Shown here piece after piece: positions 49,110-62,091 of a stretch of DNA of 64,000 bases. Position 1 is the stretch's first letter; each line of letters opens with the position of its first letter. The notes under the pieces are model-generated. The model was not told the origin of the DNA. It did no database searches and saw only the letters and a program-made list of their open reading frames with translations. Both the position numbers and the translations under genes were made by a program. The stretch is from Albugo candida (Eukaryota > Oomycota > Peronosporomycetes > Albuginales > Albuginaceae): positions 1-64,000 of the forward strand of contig CAJNAR010000172.1 in NCBI GenBank assembly GCA_905220665.1. The letters run 5' to 3'.

Positions 49110-49527
49110 TTCTTTCCAGCGGAAGACCGCAATATCACCAGACCATTCTCAGACTACTTATCTTGGCTTCTTACACGTCACGACATAGAACATGCAAATG
49201 TGCTAAAGAACGAAATGACAACCATTGGAAGAGAATTCATAGTACTGCATACGCATACTCTCGAGTATAATCGTGCACGACAAAAGATTTGTGGGGGTCC
49301 AAAAAATATGCGAAGAATGCGCATCCATGTCGCATGAGAAGAAATCACCAACCAAAGAGCTTGTGCTGATTCGTTCGGTACGGTCCAAACTGTTCCTGAA
49401 ACAAGCGGTGGTATTGCGCAACGTGAAACCCTTCCGATTAAGTGCTCAAAAATCGATCTCACAGAACCCTATCGTCTCATTTTACCTAGCCTACCAATGT
49501 ATATACTGCCTCGGCATACATTACACT
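49110..49527 (+). pseudogene. possible decayed or mis-framed coding region
   Basis: One frame reads SDYLSWLLTRHDIEHANVLK (about 49147 onwards) to EYNRARQK. Past about 49285 a plausible continuation is in another frame (VGVQKICEECASMSHEKK ... TKELVLIRSV). A one-base shift or unseen intron would join them. No family was recognised; it may be the tail of an unknown gene. Confidence 0.3.
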
Positions 49528-49741
49528 AAATAGGCCATGCTGCGCTCGGCGTACATGCCTTCTACATACCGTGTTGTAGTTGTGGTCTCGTAACTCATTG
49601 CCATTTAGCTTTTACGCGGTATTTCTGCAAATGACCACAATGATACTAAATATTCCCTTTCTAGCAACATATGACGTAACGTACACAAATCTTGTCATCC
49701 AGGGTTTAATTACTGCTTCCTTATCCTCCTCTACTCATCAA

Positions 49742-51011
49742 ATGGCCGTCGGATGGATAGCACCATTCGTATCACTGGTTTTCGTGTCATCGATAAGCTA
49801 TCTTGCTGTCATTCTATTAATTCCGCCAATTGCCGCACGTCTTTCATTAAAGCTCGCTGGTAAGGATCTCTGTAAGAAAGGCACACCATCCGGCGATATT
49901 GCAATGTACAAAGAGAATTTTCATACCCTTTCTTTACGAAATGTCTAACTTTTTCCCAGTCCGGAAGCTTTAGGTATCGTTTCTGGGGGAGTGTATGTGC
50001 TATCCCTGTTATGCCTCGCCTTGTTCGTAGTTGACGACGTAAAGGTGCAAGTAAGTGTGTAAACTCTTTGAGACTCGCAATATGTCAACTCAGCTTGCCA
50101 ATGAATAGCATATGACATTCTGTGGCATACTCTCAATCACACTGATGATCATTTTGGGAATTTTGGACGATTTCTCCGATCTCCGATGGCGTCACAAGTT
50201 ACTGTATCCGCCATTGGCGTCTATTCCTCTACTTTTGTACTATCCTGGTGTTACAAGCGTCGTAATACCCAAGCCGTTTCGATTCATTTTCGAGAAAGAT
50301 GCTTTGATATCTACCCTTCTTTCCAATTTCTTTTCCATCTCCGATCAAGGCGATATTGTGGACTTGGGTTGGTTATTTTATGTGTATATGGCAATGATGG
50401 CAGTATTTTGCACAAATGCAATCAATATATATGCCGGTGTCAACGGACTTGAAGCTGGGCAGTCGTGTGTGATAGCGTTCGCCGTTCTGATACAGAATGT
50501 TGTTCAACTATATCGTGGTCATGACAATGAGAATAATCACTATCTCTCGCTTATTTTCATGCTTCCGTACCTCGCGACTACTTTGGGTTTAGTAAAGCAC
50601 AATTGGTATCCAGCTCGAGTGTTTGTTGGCGATACATTTTGCTACTACGCCGGTATGTCGTTTGCCGTCGCGGGTATACTTGGTCATTACAGCAAAACAC
50701 TCCTTCTGTTTTTCATGCCTCAAGTCATCAATTTTCTGTATTCAATTCCTCAGCTTTGCAACATTGTTCCATGCCCTCGTCATCGTTTACCAAAGTTCAA
50801 TGCAAAGACGGGTCTACTGGAGCCATCAACGATCACGCCAACCTCAAGTCGTTCCAACTTTACTTTGATCAATGCATTCCTTGTTTGGCTAGGACCTACG
50901 CACGAGCGAAACTTGGTGATTTGCTTGCTTCTCTTTCAGGCATTTTGCTGCGTTATCGCGTTCTATATTCGATACGGTCTCAGTCAATACTTGTACGACT
51001 TTGTTCATTAA
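49742..51011 (+). CDS. UDP-GlcNAc:dolichyl-phosphate GlcNAc-1-phosphotransferase
   Basis: Catalyses the first step of the lipid-linked N-glycan precursor in the ER membrane, the tunicamycin target. The spliced model uses exons 49742-49905, 49960-50050 and 50109-51011 (385 residues), with GT...AG introns of 54 and 58 nt in frame. ATG 49742 is chosen because it places the first membrane segment ([20 protein letters not shown]) as in ALG7/DPAGT1; the frame is open upstream. Family blocks include [36 protein letters not shown] (the Asp pair), [40 protein letters not shown] and [18 protein letters not shown], then [11 protein letters not shown] and [18 protein letters not shown]. Multiple membrane segments are evident. 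It is convergent with the kinase gene (192 bp between stops). Confidence 0.96.
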
Positions 51012-51203
51012 AACGTTAATTCGCTGAATACGACCAATTCGACTATACATTTTTGTGAATGGCACGCCATACGTTGGCTCATCTCATACTCGAGCAAACT
51101 TGCACTCCTTTGCAGTGAACGTAGATACACAGTGACTCGATACCATGGGAAAATGCATCTTGAGTTCTCTTCTTCCCAATTCAAACCCGAAAGAACCGCT
51201 TGG

Positions 51204-54200
51204 TCAACTGTGGCTTCGATTTTCCGATGAGAAAATATAGTTGAATGAAAATTGACTGAATCTCCGGCTGTTGATATTTTTCTGGTTCACGCTTGGATCA
51301 TATAAAGCTGAAGGTGGCCCGTCATCTGTGAATTCGGGATCCACATAGCGTGTATCGGTATCACCCGACAATTTGGGTCGCCAAAAAGCTTTAATTTCGC
51401 GTCGTGCGAGACTTTCCCAATTGATGGACGCAAAAAATGGATTCGATTTGATTTTGTCCACGCCGTGTGTTTCGGAGCATCCGAGTCGCTCGGTAGGATC
51501 CTTACACAGAAGCCCACGAGCGAGCTCTAATGCATCTTTTGGGAAATCAGCAGGAAACACGACTTGTTCATTTGCAATGCGCTGCAACATTGTGTGCTCG
51601 TTTTCGTGATAGAAAGGAGACTCGCCAACTAACATCTCATACTGCCAATATGAACATTCAATGAGACAGAAAAAGTGGAGCAAGTGTACTGTCTTACCAG
51701 AACAACGCCGAGACTCCACCAGTCGTATGCTTTACCGTACTCACGTGTTCCATCGATAGCTTGAGCCAATGCTTCCGGCGCAACATACTCGGCTGTACCT
51801 GATAGAGTTCGCACACCAGAGCTGCTTCCATGAATGTGCTGCTTTGAAAGCCCAAAGTCGACAACAGCAATATGACCTTCATCATCAATCATGATATTAG
51901 ATGGCTTCAAGTCTCTATACAGAATGTTCAATTCGTGCAAGTATGATATCGCTAGCACCAATTCAGCAGCGTATAAGCGCGCATCGCGGACACTCAAGTT
52001 GCCTCGTAGATTCAGATGATAAAATAAATCTCCAGCTGCGTAATATTTCATCCCAAGATAGAGTCGCTCATTGGTTTGGAAGGCAAATAAGAGTCCACAA
52101 ATGTACGGATGGTGAATACGTTGCAGAATTTGGCGTTCTTCCATGGCGTTGACCTTGTCAGCTGAATCCATGTTCGTTTTTTTTAATATTTTGATAGCAA
52201 ATATGCGACCATCTTTTTTGAAACGAACAAGAATTACTGCTGCAAAACTTCCTTTGCCCAAAACACTAAGCATTTCGAAATCTTGAATCGATAAAGCCTC
52301 AACTTCGCTCTGTTGCTCGGACGAGTCCGCATCGAAGCGGACTTCACTGGATCTAGAACTGCTCAAAGGTTCACGGTTGGTGTTCATTGCCGTAAGATTA
52401 CTGGCGTCAGCATCGAGTGAGACTTTCATCTCAAGTTCCTTTGTCTCTTCGTGCACAATAAGTGGCACATCCGAGTGAATCGATTGCTTCTCTCGCGACG
52501 TTTCTGTGGTCTGATAGGTTTCCAACTTGAGACTATCGGCTGACATTGACGCTGAGAATGTCTCAGAAATTGAAGGAATGGGTATAAGTAATTCGTTGTG
52601 TGGGCGACCAATGTGATTTTCGTGATGTATTTGTGCTGCAATTGCTTCTGCCTTGGCCTTTGCCTGAGTAGCTGCTACTGCACCGGCTTTGGCAAAATCC
52701 GTATCACGTTCAGGTGGCGAGAGAGAAGCAATTAATTGCTCGCTTAACTGACTCCCACCAACGTTTTCATCGTTTCGTTCGACATCGCTTGGCTGTGTCA
52801 TAAAGTAATGTTCCAACGCTACTTGAACATTTCCTCCAGCACCATCTAGATATACGCTGAGCACATCTCGAGACACGTCGGGACCAGTGATGCTTGTCAT
52901 TTGATCGATTTTTGCATCTATTTCTGATATCATTTCGCTGGTACAGGAATTACGGAGAGCCTACAAAAGGTGTTATTCATTAGAAGATTCCAAATAGGCA
53001 AATGCACAGCAAACTCTTACTCTGCTGAGAGATGATCTCGATCGTTTGGGCGAACCGGTCAGGATGACTAACTTTGACGGATCCATCGGATCCCCATCGA
53101 TTGCGATACTCTCCGATGCATTGTCTGTTAGCTTCACGTACATATACAATCTCTGTGATGGCCTAAGCGGTGATAGAAGAAAGAAATCCTAAGTGCTCTG
53201 CGCTAACAATAATCATGAAGCTAAAATTTCACGCACGTTTTGATGCGTTCCATACTCAAAAAGTAGCGATTATGATTGAAAGTTCCAGCGCCACCTGGTC
53301 GTTCCGCTCGAAGAACTAGCTCTTTATCCTTCCACTTGTAACTAGTCAGAAAGAAATACTCGCCAGGCCGCAAGTATCGTCCCAGAGGAAGTCCTCGAAT
53401 GACGAATTTGGATCGATCATCATCGGACGGTTGTTTCCATTGTAACATTCTCCGATTTGAATATAGCTGGCCAATTGGCCGTAGCCATAAACCATCACAT
53501 TCCAACGTGACAACATCGCCGTTCATAAGATACGGAAAGTGAAAATCTGTAGTTGCAGTGTTTTCCACGTAAGGAGAATTTGGTGCTGCGCGCTTCATGC
53601 CACCCATTTTCTTCCATAATCTCTTCCGTAATATAATCGACGAGTTCTTATCATTATTAGGCGTCAAGACTTCGTATACTCCCGACCCAGCAGTGAGATG
53701 TGCGTTACATCCTTCTACTTTACTAATCGTTCCGGGAAGATAACGTGCATGCAGATTGACACGTAAGCCCGAGTGTATGAATGTGGAGTAAGATTTCTTC
53801 GAGTCGTTGGGATGTCTCGATATGGCTGCAACATTTGCCACATTTTCGCTGACTTGTTGCATCGGTGCAACTTCCATAAAGTAGTAATTGATAGCGTCGC
53901 TAACATCAAAAGCACACGTGTGGAGACATGTGAGTATGACACTTTTCGGGACATGTTCTCCAAGAATAGTACGCATCAAGTCAACGTCATTATCAGCTTC
54001 GGATATACTTTCATCCACAGATGCAGCTTGGGATTGTGTCTCCTGCATTGGGTGAGTAGAGGTGTCGTGCTCACTCGAAAGCACGACAGAGTGAGACTGG
54101 ACGATTTTCAGATTGGATAAAGCCTACCCAATCACAGTCATACTATCGAAATGGCGTACAGCGTGACCGATCAGGTTTGTTGGATTGTCTAAATATGGTG

Positions 54201-54462
54201 TCCAAATAACATTTGCACTTGTGTGAAAGGTAGTATCCGACTTGAGTAAGAATGACGTTCTTGGGGATGAGTGGGTCTTGACGACTTTCACTTTATCCAA
54301 TAAACATTTTGATATGATTTCTGGCAAATGCAAGACCGAACAAATGGTCTTAAAAAGACGAACTGAACATGGATCAATCCCTATATCCACTGTAGTCTCC
54401 ATACCGTCTATTTCTACGCGTACTGCATGGATTATCGTGGAAGCAAACAAAACAGGCAGCAT
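51204..54462 (-). CDS. AGC-type protein kinase fused to ubiquitin-like and UBA-like modules
   Basis: Spliced model: 54160-54462, 53237-54123, 53021-53162, 51698-52960, 51204-51641 (3033 nt, 1010 residues). The kinase (about 670-940) has GKGSFAAV, the Lys in FAIKILKK, YRDLKPSN, VVDFG and GTAEYVAPEAL, and an AGC tail with FTDDGPPSAL and hydrophobic motif FSQFSF. N-terminal to it are two UBA/CUE-like helices ending in INYYFMEV (about 149-185) and ALEHYFMTQ (about 475-500), a beta-rich unassigned region between them, and at the start a stretch (VRVEIDGMETTVDIGI) that may be ubiquitin-like. The 74-nt intron joining the two halves keeps frame (KT/PSQRLYMYVKL), so I prefer one gene. Doubts: the first intron would be only 36 nt, the true start is unsure, and annotation as two or three genes (kinase from ATG 53143) is possible. 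The kinase itself is certain. Confidence 0.75.
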
Positions 54463-57400
54463 CAGTTTTCAATGGTATGATATAGCGATTGCTTCAACTT
54501 TTTTGATTAGTATTATGATTTTGTATCTGCAATGACACGCCAAAGTCTGAGTGAATTGTATCAAGTCGCTCGGAAAATGAACAGCTTACATGGGAGGAAT
54601 TGTCAGGTCTATATTTGTCTCGTGGACTCGGGGTGTATCAGGTACACATGATCAAGTATATTGGGAACTGTCTATCATAGCCTTTTTAGCTACTACGAAA
54701 TGGGAGAGGGATTTCCCCATGCGAATTGGGTGAACCTTGATGGCCTTGCAATATCAGACATTTGATTCGTATTGTAACGATAAGGGATCTGAAGTTGAAT
54801 AACTCAATTGTAAAATGAGATGAGACCGGCGTAACAGTTGACATGTTACTTACTGACTCGTAGAGTAATGATAGTCGATGTCCAAGTCGAATTCAACAAC
54901 TTTCCCGAGTCGATGTCGTAATCATAGCAACGTTAAATGAGTTGTGGAGCACAATCCAATGATGGTGGACATTGTACATTGTCCCATCCTTACATCATGC
55001 TCCAAGGTGTACGAAATCTGCAGATAGTGCTGAAATTATCAGAATCGACGACCTTGGATATCAAACAGCCGAAATGTTGAGTCCATAAAGACACAGCATG
55101 AAGTTCAAGCCGCTGATCAAGAGCCCTTAGCCTAGGTGACATATCTTCCGCTTTATTTTTCTCGACGACGCTATGACATTAATAAACAAAACCTATTGCC
55201 ATTTCACGTCTACCCGTTGAGGTTTACCAGCTGATCGAAAGAAATGAACAGGAATATCGCGACTTCTCTGCAGATGATCATCATTCGTGGTCTAAAGGTT
55301 TTTTGTATCTACTGAATCAGGAGAAGAGAGCACATTTTATGATAAATTATATTCAAGCAGGATGATCGGTGAAGTAAGGAAAACGAAGAGCTATTAGATC
55401 CTCACGCATTTGTCCTCAATACATTAGACATGTTCAACATTAATCATCATAATCATGTCTATCGAAGATGTTCTAGAAACATATCATCAGCTGACAAGTT
55501 AAATTATTTTTGCATCACAAATACAGATTTTTGAGAGGCTTATGGTTATATTAAGTCCAGCATAAGACGAGCAGCACGCATTTGTTGAAGCAGAAATTGG
55601 TATTGTATCAGGAGCACATCAAATTTTCTAAAGCAGTATGACTTTGCCATTTGGGGTCATACGGATGTATGATCCTCTCTCATCACGGTCCATCGACAAT
55701 GTCCTTATGGTTGCTAGATTACCTTAGTCATTTCAAATCACTCATTTGAGCATGTGAATACAATCAGAACTAGAAGAAATCACCTCCGCAAAGTTTAAAA
55801 TTTGCTGAGTACAATACGATCTCTCCCAACTGATAAAAGCGTCTGCTTGTCGTTCAAAATGTCAGGTTGAATTTTAGGTAAATTCCGCAAATTCGCATCT
55901 ACGATACCTCACAGAAAGTACATACATTAAGGCTTCCTTTGACCCAGAAACACCATCCGAATTGGATTACACTATCCAGGAACTATGAATGGCGACAGAC
56001 TTTGAGAATTAATCGTGTAGTTTGGTTCGTTCTTCATATGATAGGTCTATGATGCGATCGGATGCGTCTAGGTAGGCTATGCCATAATGAATATTGGGAG
56101 CACACCTTTTCTACATACTACTGGAGTTTAGTCTACCTAGACGCATTCCTTTCAGAGTCTTGCATCGAGTTCAACATAAGGAGCAATAATTTGAAGGTTA
56201 TCGCAAGCTTTCAAGCGTTCCAGATCCCGAAATCTCCCTCCCTTAGCATGGCCAAATTTATTGCTCTGGTGAATGCAGTTCTAGCAGTAGTAGTGGAAAA
56301 ATCCATCGGGATCCTCTATCATCACAGTACACAATAGATTTTCATACAGACTGGGCGTCCGTTCTGCGTGCCGACGTAAACGATTGGGATTTTTATCTGC
56401 TTCTGGGGAATGAACATCTATGCATGCCCAGACAGCCAAATATGGCAGAATTGCTATAATCTGTTTGGGTCTATTGAAAGAACTTATCAACCGTCATCGG
56501 ATGCAACAAGAATTTTAGCAAATCGTCCATCGAGACGCAACCGATCAAGTTCATCAGCTACAGCGCCCATATGATGTCGCCTTCTTGCGTTTCGGCACGA
56601 CCCAAGGCCTAAAACCGCAGCTCCCTCGACGTCACGTGAACCCCTACAAGCTATATGACTAAATACAGAATTTCTTCCTCTTGGCCATTTGTTTCCCAGA
56701 TAATTAGGTTATACTATTCTTCATACAGCTGCGCTGCAATTTCTGATCCCCATTTCTATCTCACGAGTCTCTTCATTCTTTGGTTACACAGAAGTGATTC
56801 AGACTAGAACAGGTGCAAACGACGGGAGCGTATTTCATCCATACTCACATGGATCATACGGTTTTTGACTGATGGCCAATAAGTTATGCGATTCCTTCAT
56901 CGGCCTAGCAGCGACCATTTGAGAATGTAAATGCTTCAGAATTTTTCCGCGTGTAAACGCTCATATGCATTCAGATATCAAAAACACTGTGTGACATAAT
57001 CTAAATTTTGTCTAATGCTTTCAAAGCACTGAAAGTGTGTTGTCTGCTCTCCTTCGATGTCGAAATGCTCACATGATTTCTTACTACACCAATATAACTG
57101 GCACAGAAGTTCAATGAAAGAATGTTTGCCAAATCACTGATCATCCCGTTTTTATAACTTCTAGCATGAGTGATATATTCATACCGCTCTTTCTTCTCTT
57201 CACTTGATTTGACTAGAATCAGTACTTTTGTAGTCCGCAAATGATGTACGAACATTTTTAGCACGCAGGGCATATTCTCTTATATGTCTTCTGCTTGTGA
57301 TTATCTACCTTTGCACCTCCCTTCATTTACTTCAGTAGTGTCGGATGGTCGATTTTGTTATTAATAATCACGTCGTGTACTCCCTGTAGTCAATTTCGAG

Positions 57401-59495
57401 CCTATAACAAGACAGTTTCCCCAAACAATATAAATTATCATTGACTTTCAACATATGTTATCGACCATAGTCTCTGTGCAGACAAGAAGGCCGGTTTATC
57501 TTGTTGAGCAATACCTGACACAAAATCTTTCCGATATCATATCATTGCTACTGGTTTACTTTACAGGGTGAATCGAAATGGTATGCGCTCAAATTTTCAC
57601 TCGCGATACCAAGATTTTAGAAGATAAAGAGGAAGTCAATGAATATATTGCAACCTGACGAGTTGCAGGCGCTTAGTACTACTTTTACACACATTTGAAA
57701 ATATCTCCGGTTCGAGATCTCGTTGTATGCACATGATGCTCATCGACTTTGTTCATGTTAGCACAGCCTTCCCCTTTTGTTTATACCAGTCCATCTGTAT
57801 TAATGCCCGTCGGATTATTTTTGTAACTTCCTTCAGTATTCCATAGAAAGATATATTAGTGGGTGATGCACATACTATGCCAGTCTGCACAAAATTCCTT
57901 TCATGCTGCACTTTTGGTATATTCTCTCTTCAAATCCTCGAGAACGTTCTTATATGTATAGACGGACATTGAAAATCAGTGCCACACACAGAAGTAATAT
58001 GCATATTCTTTCCGGAGAAGACAACTCGTAATCCGTCACAATATAAGTGGTAATAAACCAATCTTCTTGAACGCATTGAATATGCTTCACCACCCAAATG
58101 TACCTTGACTGTGTATCTTCAACATAAAGAAGTATCAGAGGGTGATAGATAAATGGGATGATATTACTCACATCGCATATAATCATTTCGATTCTATATT
58201 TGTTTTGTGTGTGGATTTAATGAAAATATTTTTGACAAACGTTATCCCAAATACATATTTAGGGAGGTAATGTTTGGTCTGTAAGGTTCATGTTTATCTT
58301 ACTGACTTGCACTGAAATGCATGTCAATCCTCATCTTTTCTAAGGGTGTCAAGAAGAGCTATTAGTAATTCGAATCCAAACAAAACATGTGTCCATCCGT
58401 TTATCAAATTTTATAAATATCTTGTTCGGGTCTGTTCAGATCCTCCCACCTTTTACAATGATGAAAAGCTTGGCTCGCTTAGGTTTCTGAATTATTCTGC
58501 TTGCTGGTATGATTTTTCAAGTGTTGAGCCTTAGGGTAAGCTACTATTTGCTCAAATGCAGTCTGATGTGCGCACCGTTGGCGGCATTGACGCTCCATTC
58601 ATCATCAATTTTTCTTTTTGAAATTGTTAAGCAGGGAAAGGAACTCGTTTGCTGGTTTTATGTAATCGCTGGGGAGGTATATTCCTCCATGTACAGTACA
58701 CAATCAAAGCCAACTTTCCTCACATTATCGTGACTATATCTTTCTCTTTAGTCCATCAAGTTCGCAAGGGGAGTTTCAGCTGCGTCCTCCTCGAGCTCAA
58801 TAGAAACAAAACTGAAGTTTGATGAGGTAATTTGAGGCTTAGAGAGAACGGCACTTGGATGTATGTATTGTTATTATTATGCTAGTACACAGCAATAATA
58901 AGACTTTCGTCAGTGGGGTCAATATTATCAGAAAATAGATCTGAGCTAAGACCTCGACTTTGTACCGTAGAGTAGTAATCTCTTTCTGAAACATATTTCA
59001 ACTCAGCGAAACTCCACTACAATTTGACTCTAGCAGGAAGATGATGTCAATGCTTAGTCAGTGACAGGTAGGACGTGACAGTACGTTCTGACGGCTTTCT
59101 TAGAGACAGCCACAAACTTCCTAGATAAATTCTGTCTCACCTCAGCGCCACAGACCACTATAATGCGACTCCTATACTTCAAGATGGACGCCAACATCAG
59201 TTGCCGCACTCAACTTTGTATGGAAGCGTTACTGCTGTGGGTGGTAAGATTCTGAGCTTGAGAAATGTAGCATAATGAGCACTCGTCTACAGCCAGACCA
59301 ATTCCGTTAAAACTAGTAGCAGTCCAGGTTTTTCAATCTGGTTTCCGAGTTTGAAGCCAGACTTGAGTGATATTCACACGCTCAGGGGCTTATGATTGGA
59401 TAAGGAAGGTAGTTGAGAACCAGATAAGAAGTGTTATGGTTTCCTTGACAATCTAAGCTGGTTTCCGAGCCCGTGTCAGGTGACCAATTCTTGTC
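54463..59495. other. gene-poor region
   Basis: About 5 kb with many short frames and no recognised signature on either strand. Confidence 0.5.
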
Positions 59496-61379
59496 ATGGT
59501 CGGAGTTTTGATACAGGCTAGGAAGCTCTCCCAAGAAGTTTTTTTTTGCAGAGTGAGTATATTACCAATATTACAGTTGTACTTACGAGCAACCTGGTTT
59601 TTATCCACTCATTCTCCCATACAATTGGCACCTGTATCGTTTCACACCGTACTGCCTCTTCTGTCGCCTGCTGAACTTGAATCATTAAATCCTGTCGGAA
59701 GTGGTACCGAGGCAGCCAGAGACCTGGCAACATCCTGCTCGATCAAATACCATCTTCCAACACGGAGCTACTATAGCTCTTTGCCAGAGGAATGCCATTT
59801 ACTTGACAAGCAATTTCGTTCTTTAAAAGAACTCGACTCAGCGAGTCAACAAGCTTAAGGGCTTAAGGTCCTTGTTAAAGGGACCTAACGATTCAGGTAA
59901 TCGACAACACAAAGTGTTCAAAAGTCTACACCTTCACAAGGCTTGACTGACTGACTCTTTCAAGATCTGGGACGCCTCAACAAGGCACGTGTCTCTGACA
60001 GATCAAAAGGGGGACTGACTTTATTTACTTTTGTTTAAGAATACCTAACTCTATACGTACCTAATCTAGACACTAATGTCCCAAATTAGTACCTTCAAGG
60101 TATTCCGATATCTGTATCAATGGGAAAGCGTCCCAAATGTGTACCACACTGTCATAACGGTTACCAACCGACGTGAAATCCCATTACAGAGCCCATATTT
60201 TGAGAAAACATGTATGAGCAATCTTCCGCTCACGGTATCATAACTCAGATAGGATCCGAAATTCCGTATCTTAGTAAAGCTGTATTAATATTTGTGCTTG
60301 TAAGGAGCTTCTTAGTAAGGATAGGATAGGGTGGGTGGGTAGTCGTAATCATTTTACATCGTATTTTTGATTATTAGCAGGCAATTATACGCTCTTCGAA
60401 GATAGTTTTGATGAAAGACAGAGCTATTTGCATCATGGGAGACGATCGTCACCACTTTTTAAGTAGTGTCGCTTATTAGCTTCTAATCGTGGAGATGCGC
60501 TGTGCGTTACTCATAAATAAGCATCTTCGCTATTTCTAATTCGACTACCCGTTCAAACTCTCTCTTCGTTCATCAACCGATAAACCAAGTCAACTCAACT
60601 CAAAAATGGCTACATCTACCACAAAAATATTTCCTCAAGTACTAAGCAAAAAGCTATTAGTTCGTTTGGGGTCGACTGACTAAAGTAATTCCTTAGCTAC
60701 TCCCTGCAACAGTATAATTCTAAGGTGAGACTAAAACTCAGCTCTCCATGATTTTGGCATGAGATGTACGTACAACAAAAACTTGAACCTGATTTAGAAT
60801 GATGAAGCTAGCGTTGATCCTATAAAGCAGAGAAGTCGTCGATCGAAATTTCGGGATCCCTCAATCGAGAAAGAGTCAAGGCTTATTTGGATGGCTCGTA
60901 TCAACGCATTCAATGTGTTATTGTGACCAGTGTCGATATTGGAGAGTAGAGGCACTCTAGAAGCGATCGGTCTTCAAAACGTTTGAGAAAGGGTGAAGCA
61001 CCAAATAATCCCTCCTATAATTTGAAGACGTAGAGTGGCCAGTGGGGTACTACAATCTAGAATCTCCAAAGAATTTGACATATTTGGAAGCATGAACATG
61101 TGCGGAAAAATGTTCAATCAAAGTTTACAAATTTTCAAACGCCCCGCACATGTCTTCAAAATGCTGAAGATAACTTACTCCAAGACTTGTTACTATAAAG
61201 CCAGTAGTAAACGATTTTTCTGCGTTAGACTGACAGAAGGGAAGTCAATAAGCTGAAGATTTAAAAAGTGAGAAAAAAGTTCGTTTCTGACTGGTTGTTG
61301 ATCTCGACACCACTTGGTAGGTGAATTAGTTGCGTCCACCACACATCCAACTGCTTGTTGTAATAGCTTTTGCGGTGCC
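59496..61379. other. gene-poor region, possibly old retroelement DNA
   Basis: The frame 59496-59858 (120 codons) has no recognised family. ATGGCTACATCTACCAC at about 60606, after a purine/pyrimidine-poor leader, opens a frame stopping after some 25 codons, which resembles the start of a copia-type polyprotein only in style. No LTR pair was found. CTGGTTTCCGAG occurs twice about 120 bp apart (near 59339 and 59458). Confidence 0.35.
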
Positions 61380-62091
61380 ACTCAAATAGTGTCCAAGGAC
61401 GTCAGCTTTGCCTTCTTCGGACCAGGCGAAACCGCACGCGTGCTATGCCATTGTGACCTGTCTCAGGAACGTTCGCTACCAGTCAAGGAATCTGGAGTCG
61501 AGGCCATGGTAGAGCTAACTCCCGTCAAACCTCCTGATTGTCTGGTTCCGCTAACCTGATTTTTTTATTTTTTTTTAAATTATTTTTTTTGCAGCTTCGA
61601 TTTGAAAATTATTTAAACGTGTTTGCACAGGTCCCGCTTCCTGGGGCTCATGCTGATGCCTCTTCTGCGCGAGCCAGCGATGTCGTGGCTCCGTTGCCAC
61701 GTACTGCGGTCCGAGTGGCTGAACGTGCATTTCTTGTCGCCTCGGCGGCGAGTTCCCAGGCGCGTCTAGGTGGATTGAGCCCGCGTTTCCCATGTTGCGC
61801 CCGATTAAATAGCTAAAAAGATAGCTCTCGATCGCGCCTCGCAGTCGCCCCGTTCTCGTCGACCTGCTTCTGTGACGCTTCCATGTGCTCCATGAGACCT
61901 TTAAGCCCCATGGGCATCTTGAGGACCCTTTCGTTTACGTCCGCGCCCCTTTCCTGGTCTGGCGGGTCGACGACAATGTCAGGCGCCGACATGGCCTTTT
62001 CTTGGCCGGTAGTTGGCGGCGCTTGTGCTGCGTTGCTGGTGTCGTCGTGGTTTGTACTTGGGCTCATAACCTGCTCGATATAGACTTGCAC
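61380..62091 (-). pseudogene. GC-richer gag-like coding remnant
   Basis: On the minus strand, ATG 62091 opens 92 codons with a Pro/Asp/Ala-rich stretch and a helical segment (GLKGLMEHMEASQKQVDENG). The sequence remains coding-like past the stop at 61813 (RAWELAAEATRNARSATRTA) until a poly-T tract near 61560. Base composition is visibly richer in G and C than the neighbouring DNA. The N-terminal style is that of oomycete retrotransposon gag proteins, but no zinc knuckle or enzyme domain is present. Low certainty. Confidence 0.35.

Noticed and set aside
56248..56337. Short hydrophobic peptide start (MAKFIALVNAVLAVVV) that could be a signal peptide
   Set aside because: The frame ends after 29 codons and no donor site leads to a convincing second exon.
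58346..58400. TTCGAATCC motif suggesting a tRNA T-arm
   Set aside because: No matching stems or anticodon arm upstream at the right distance.
59496..59858. 120-codon frame between gene-poor stretches
   Set aside because: A weakly retroelement-like neighbourhood but no domain, no LTR pair and no conserved motif.
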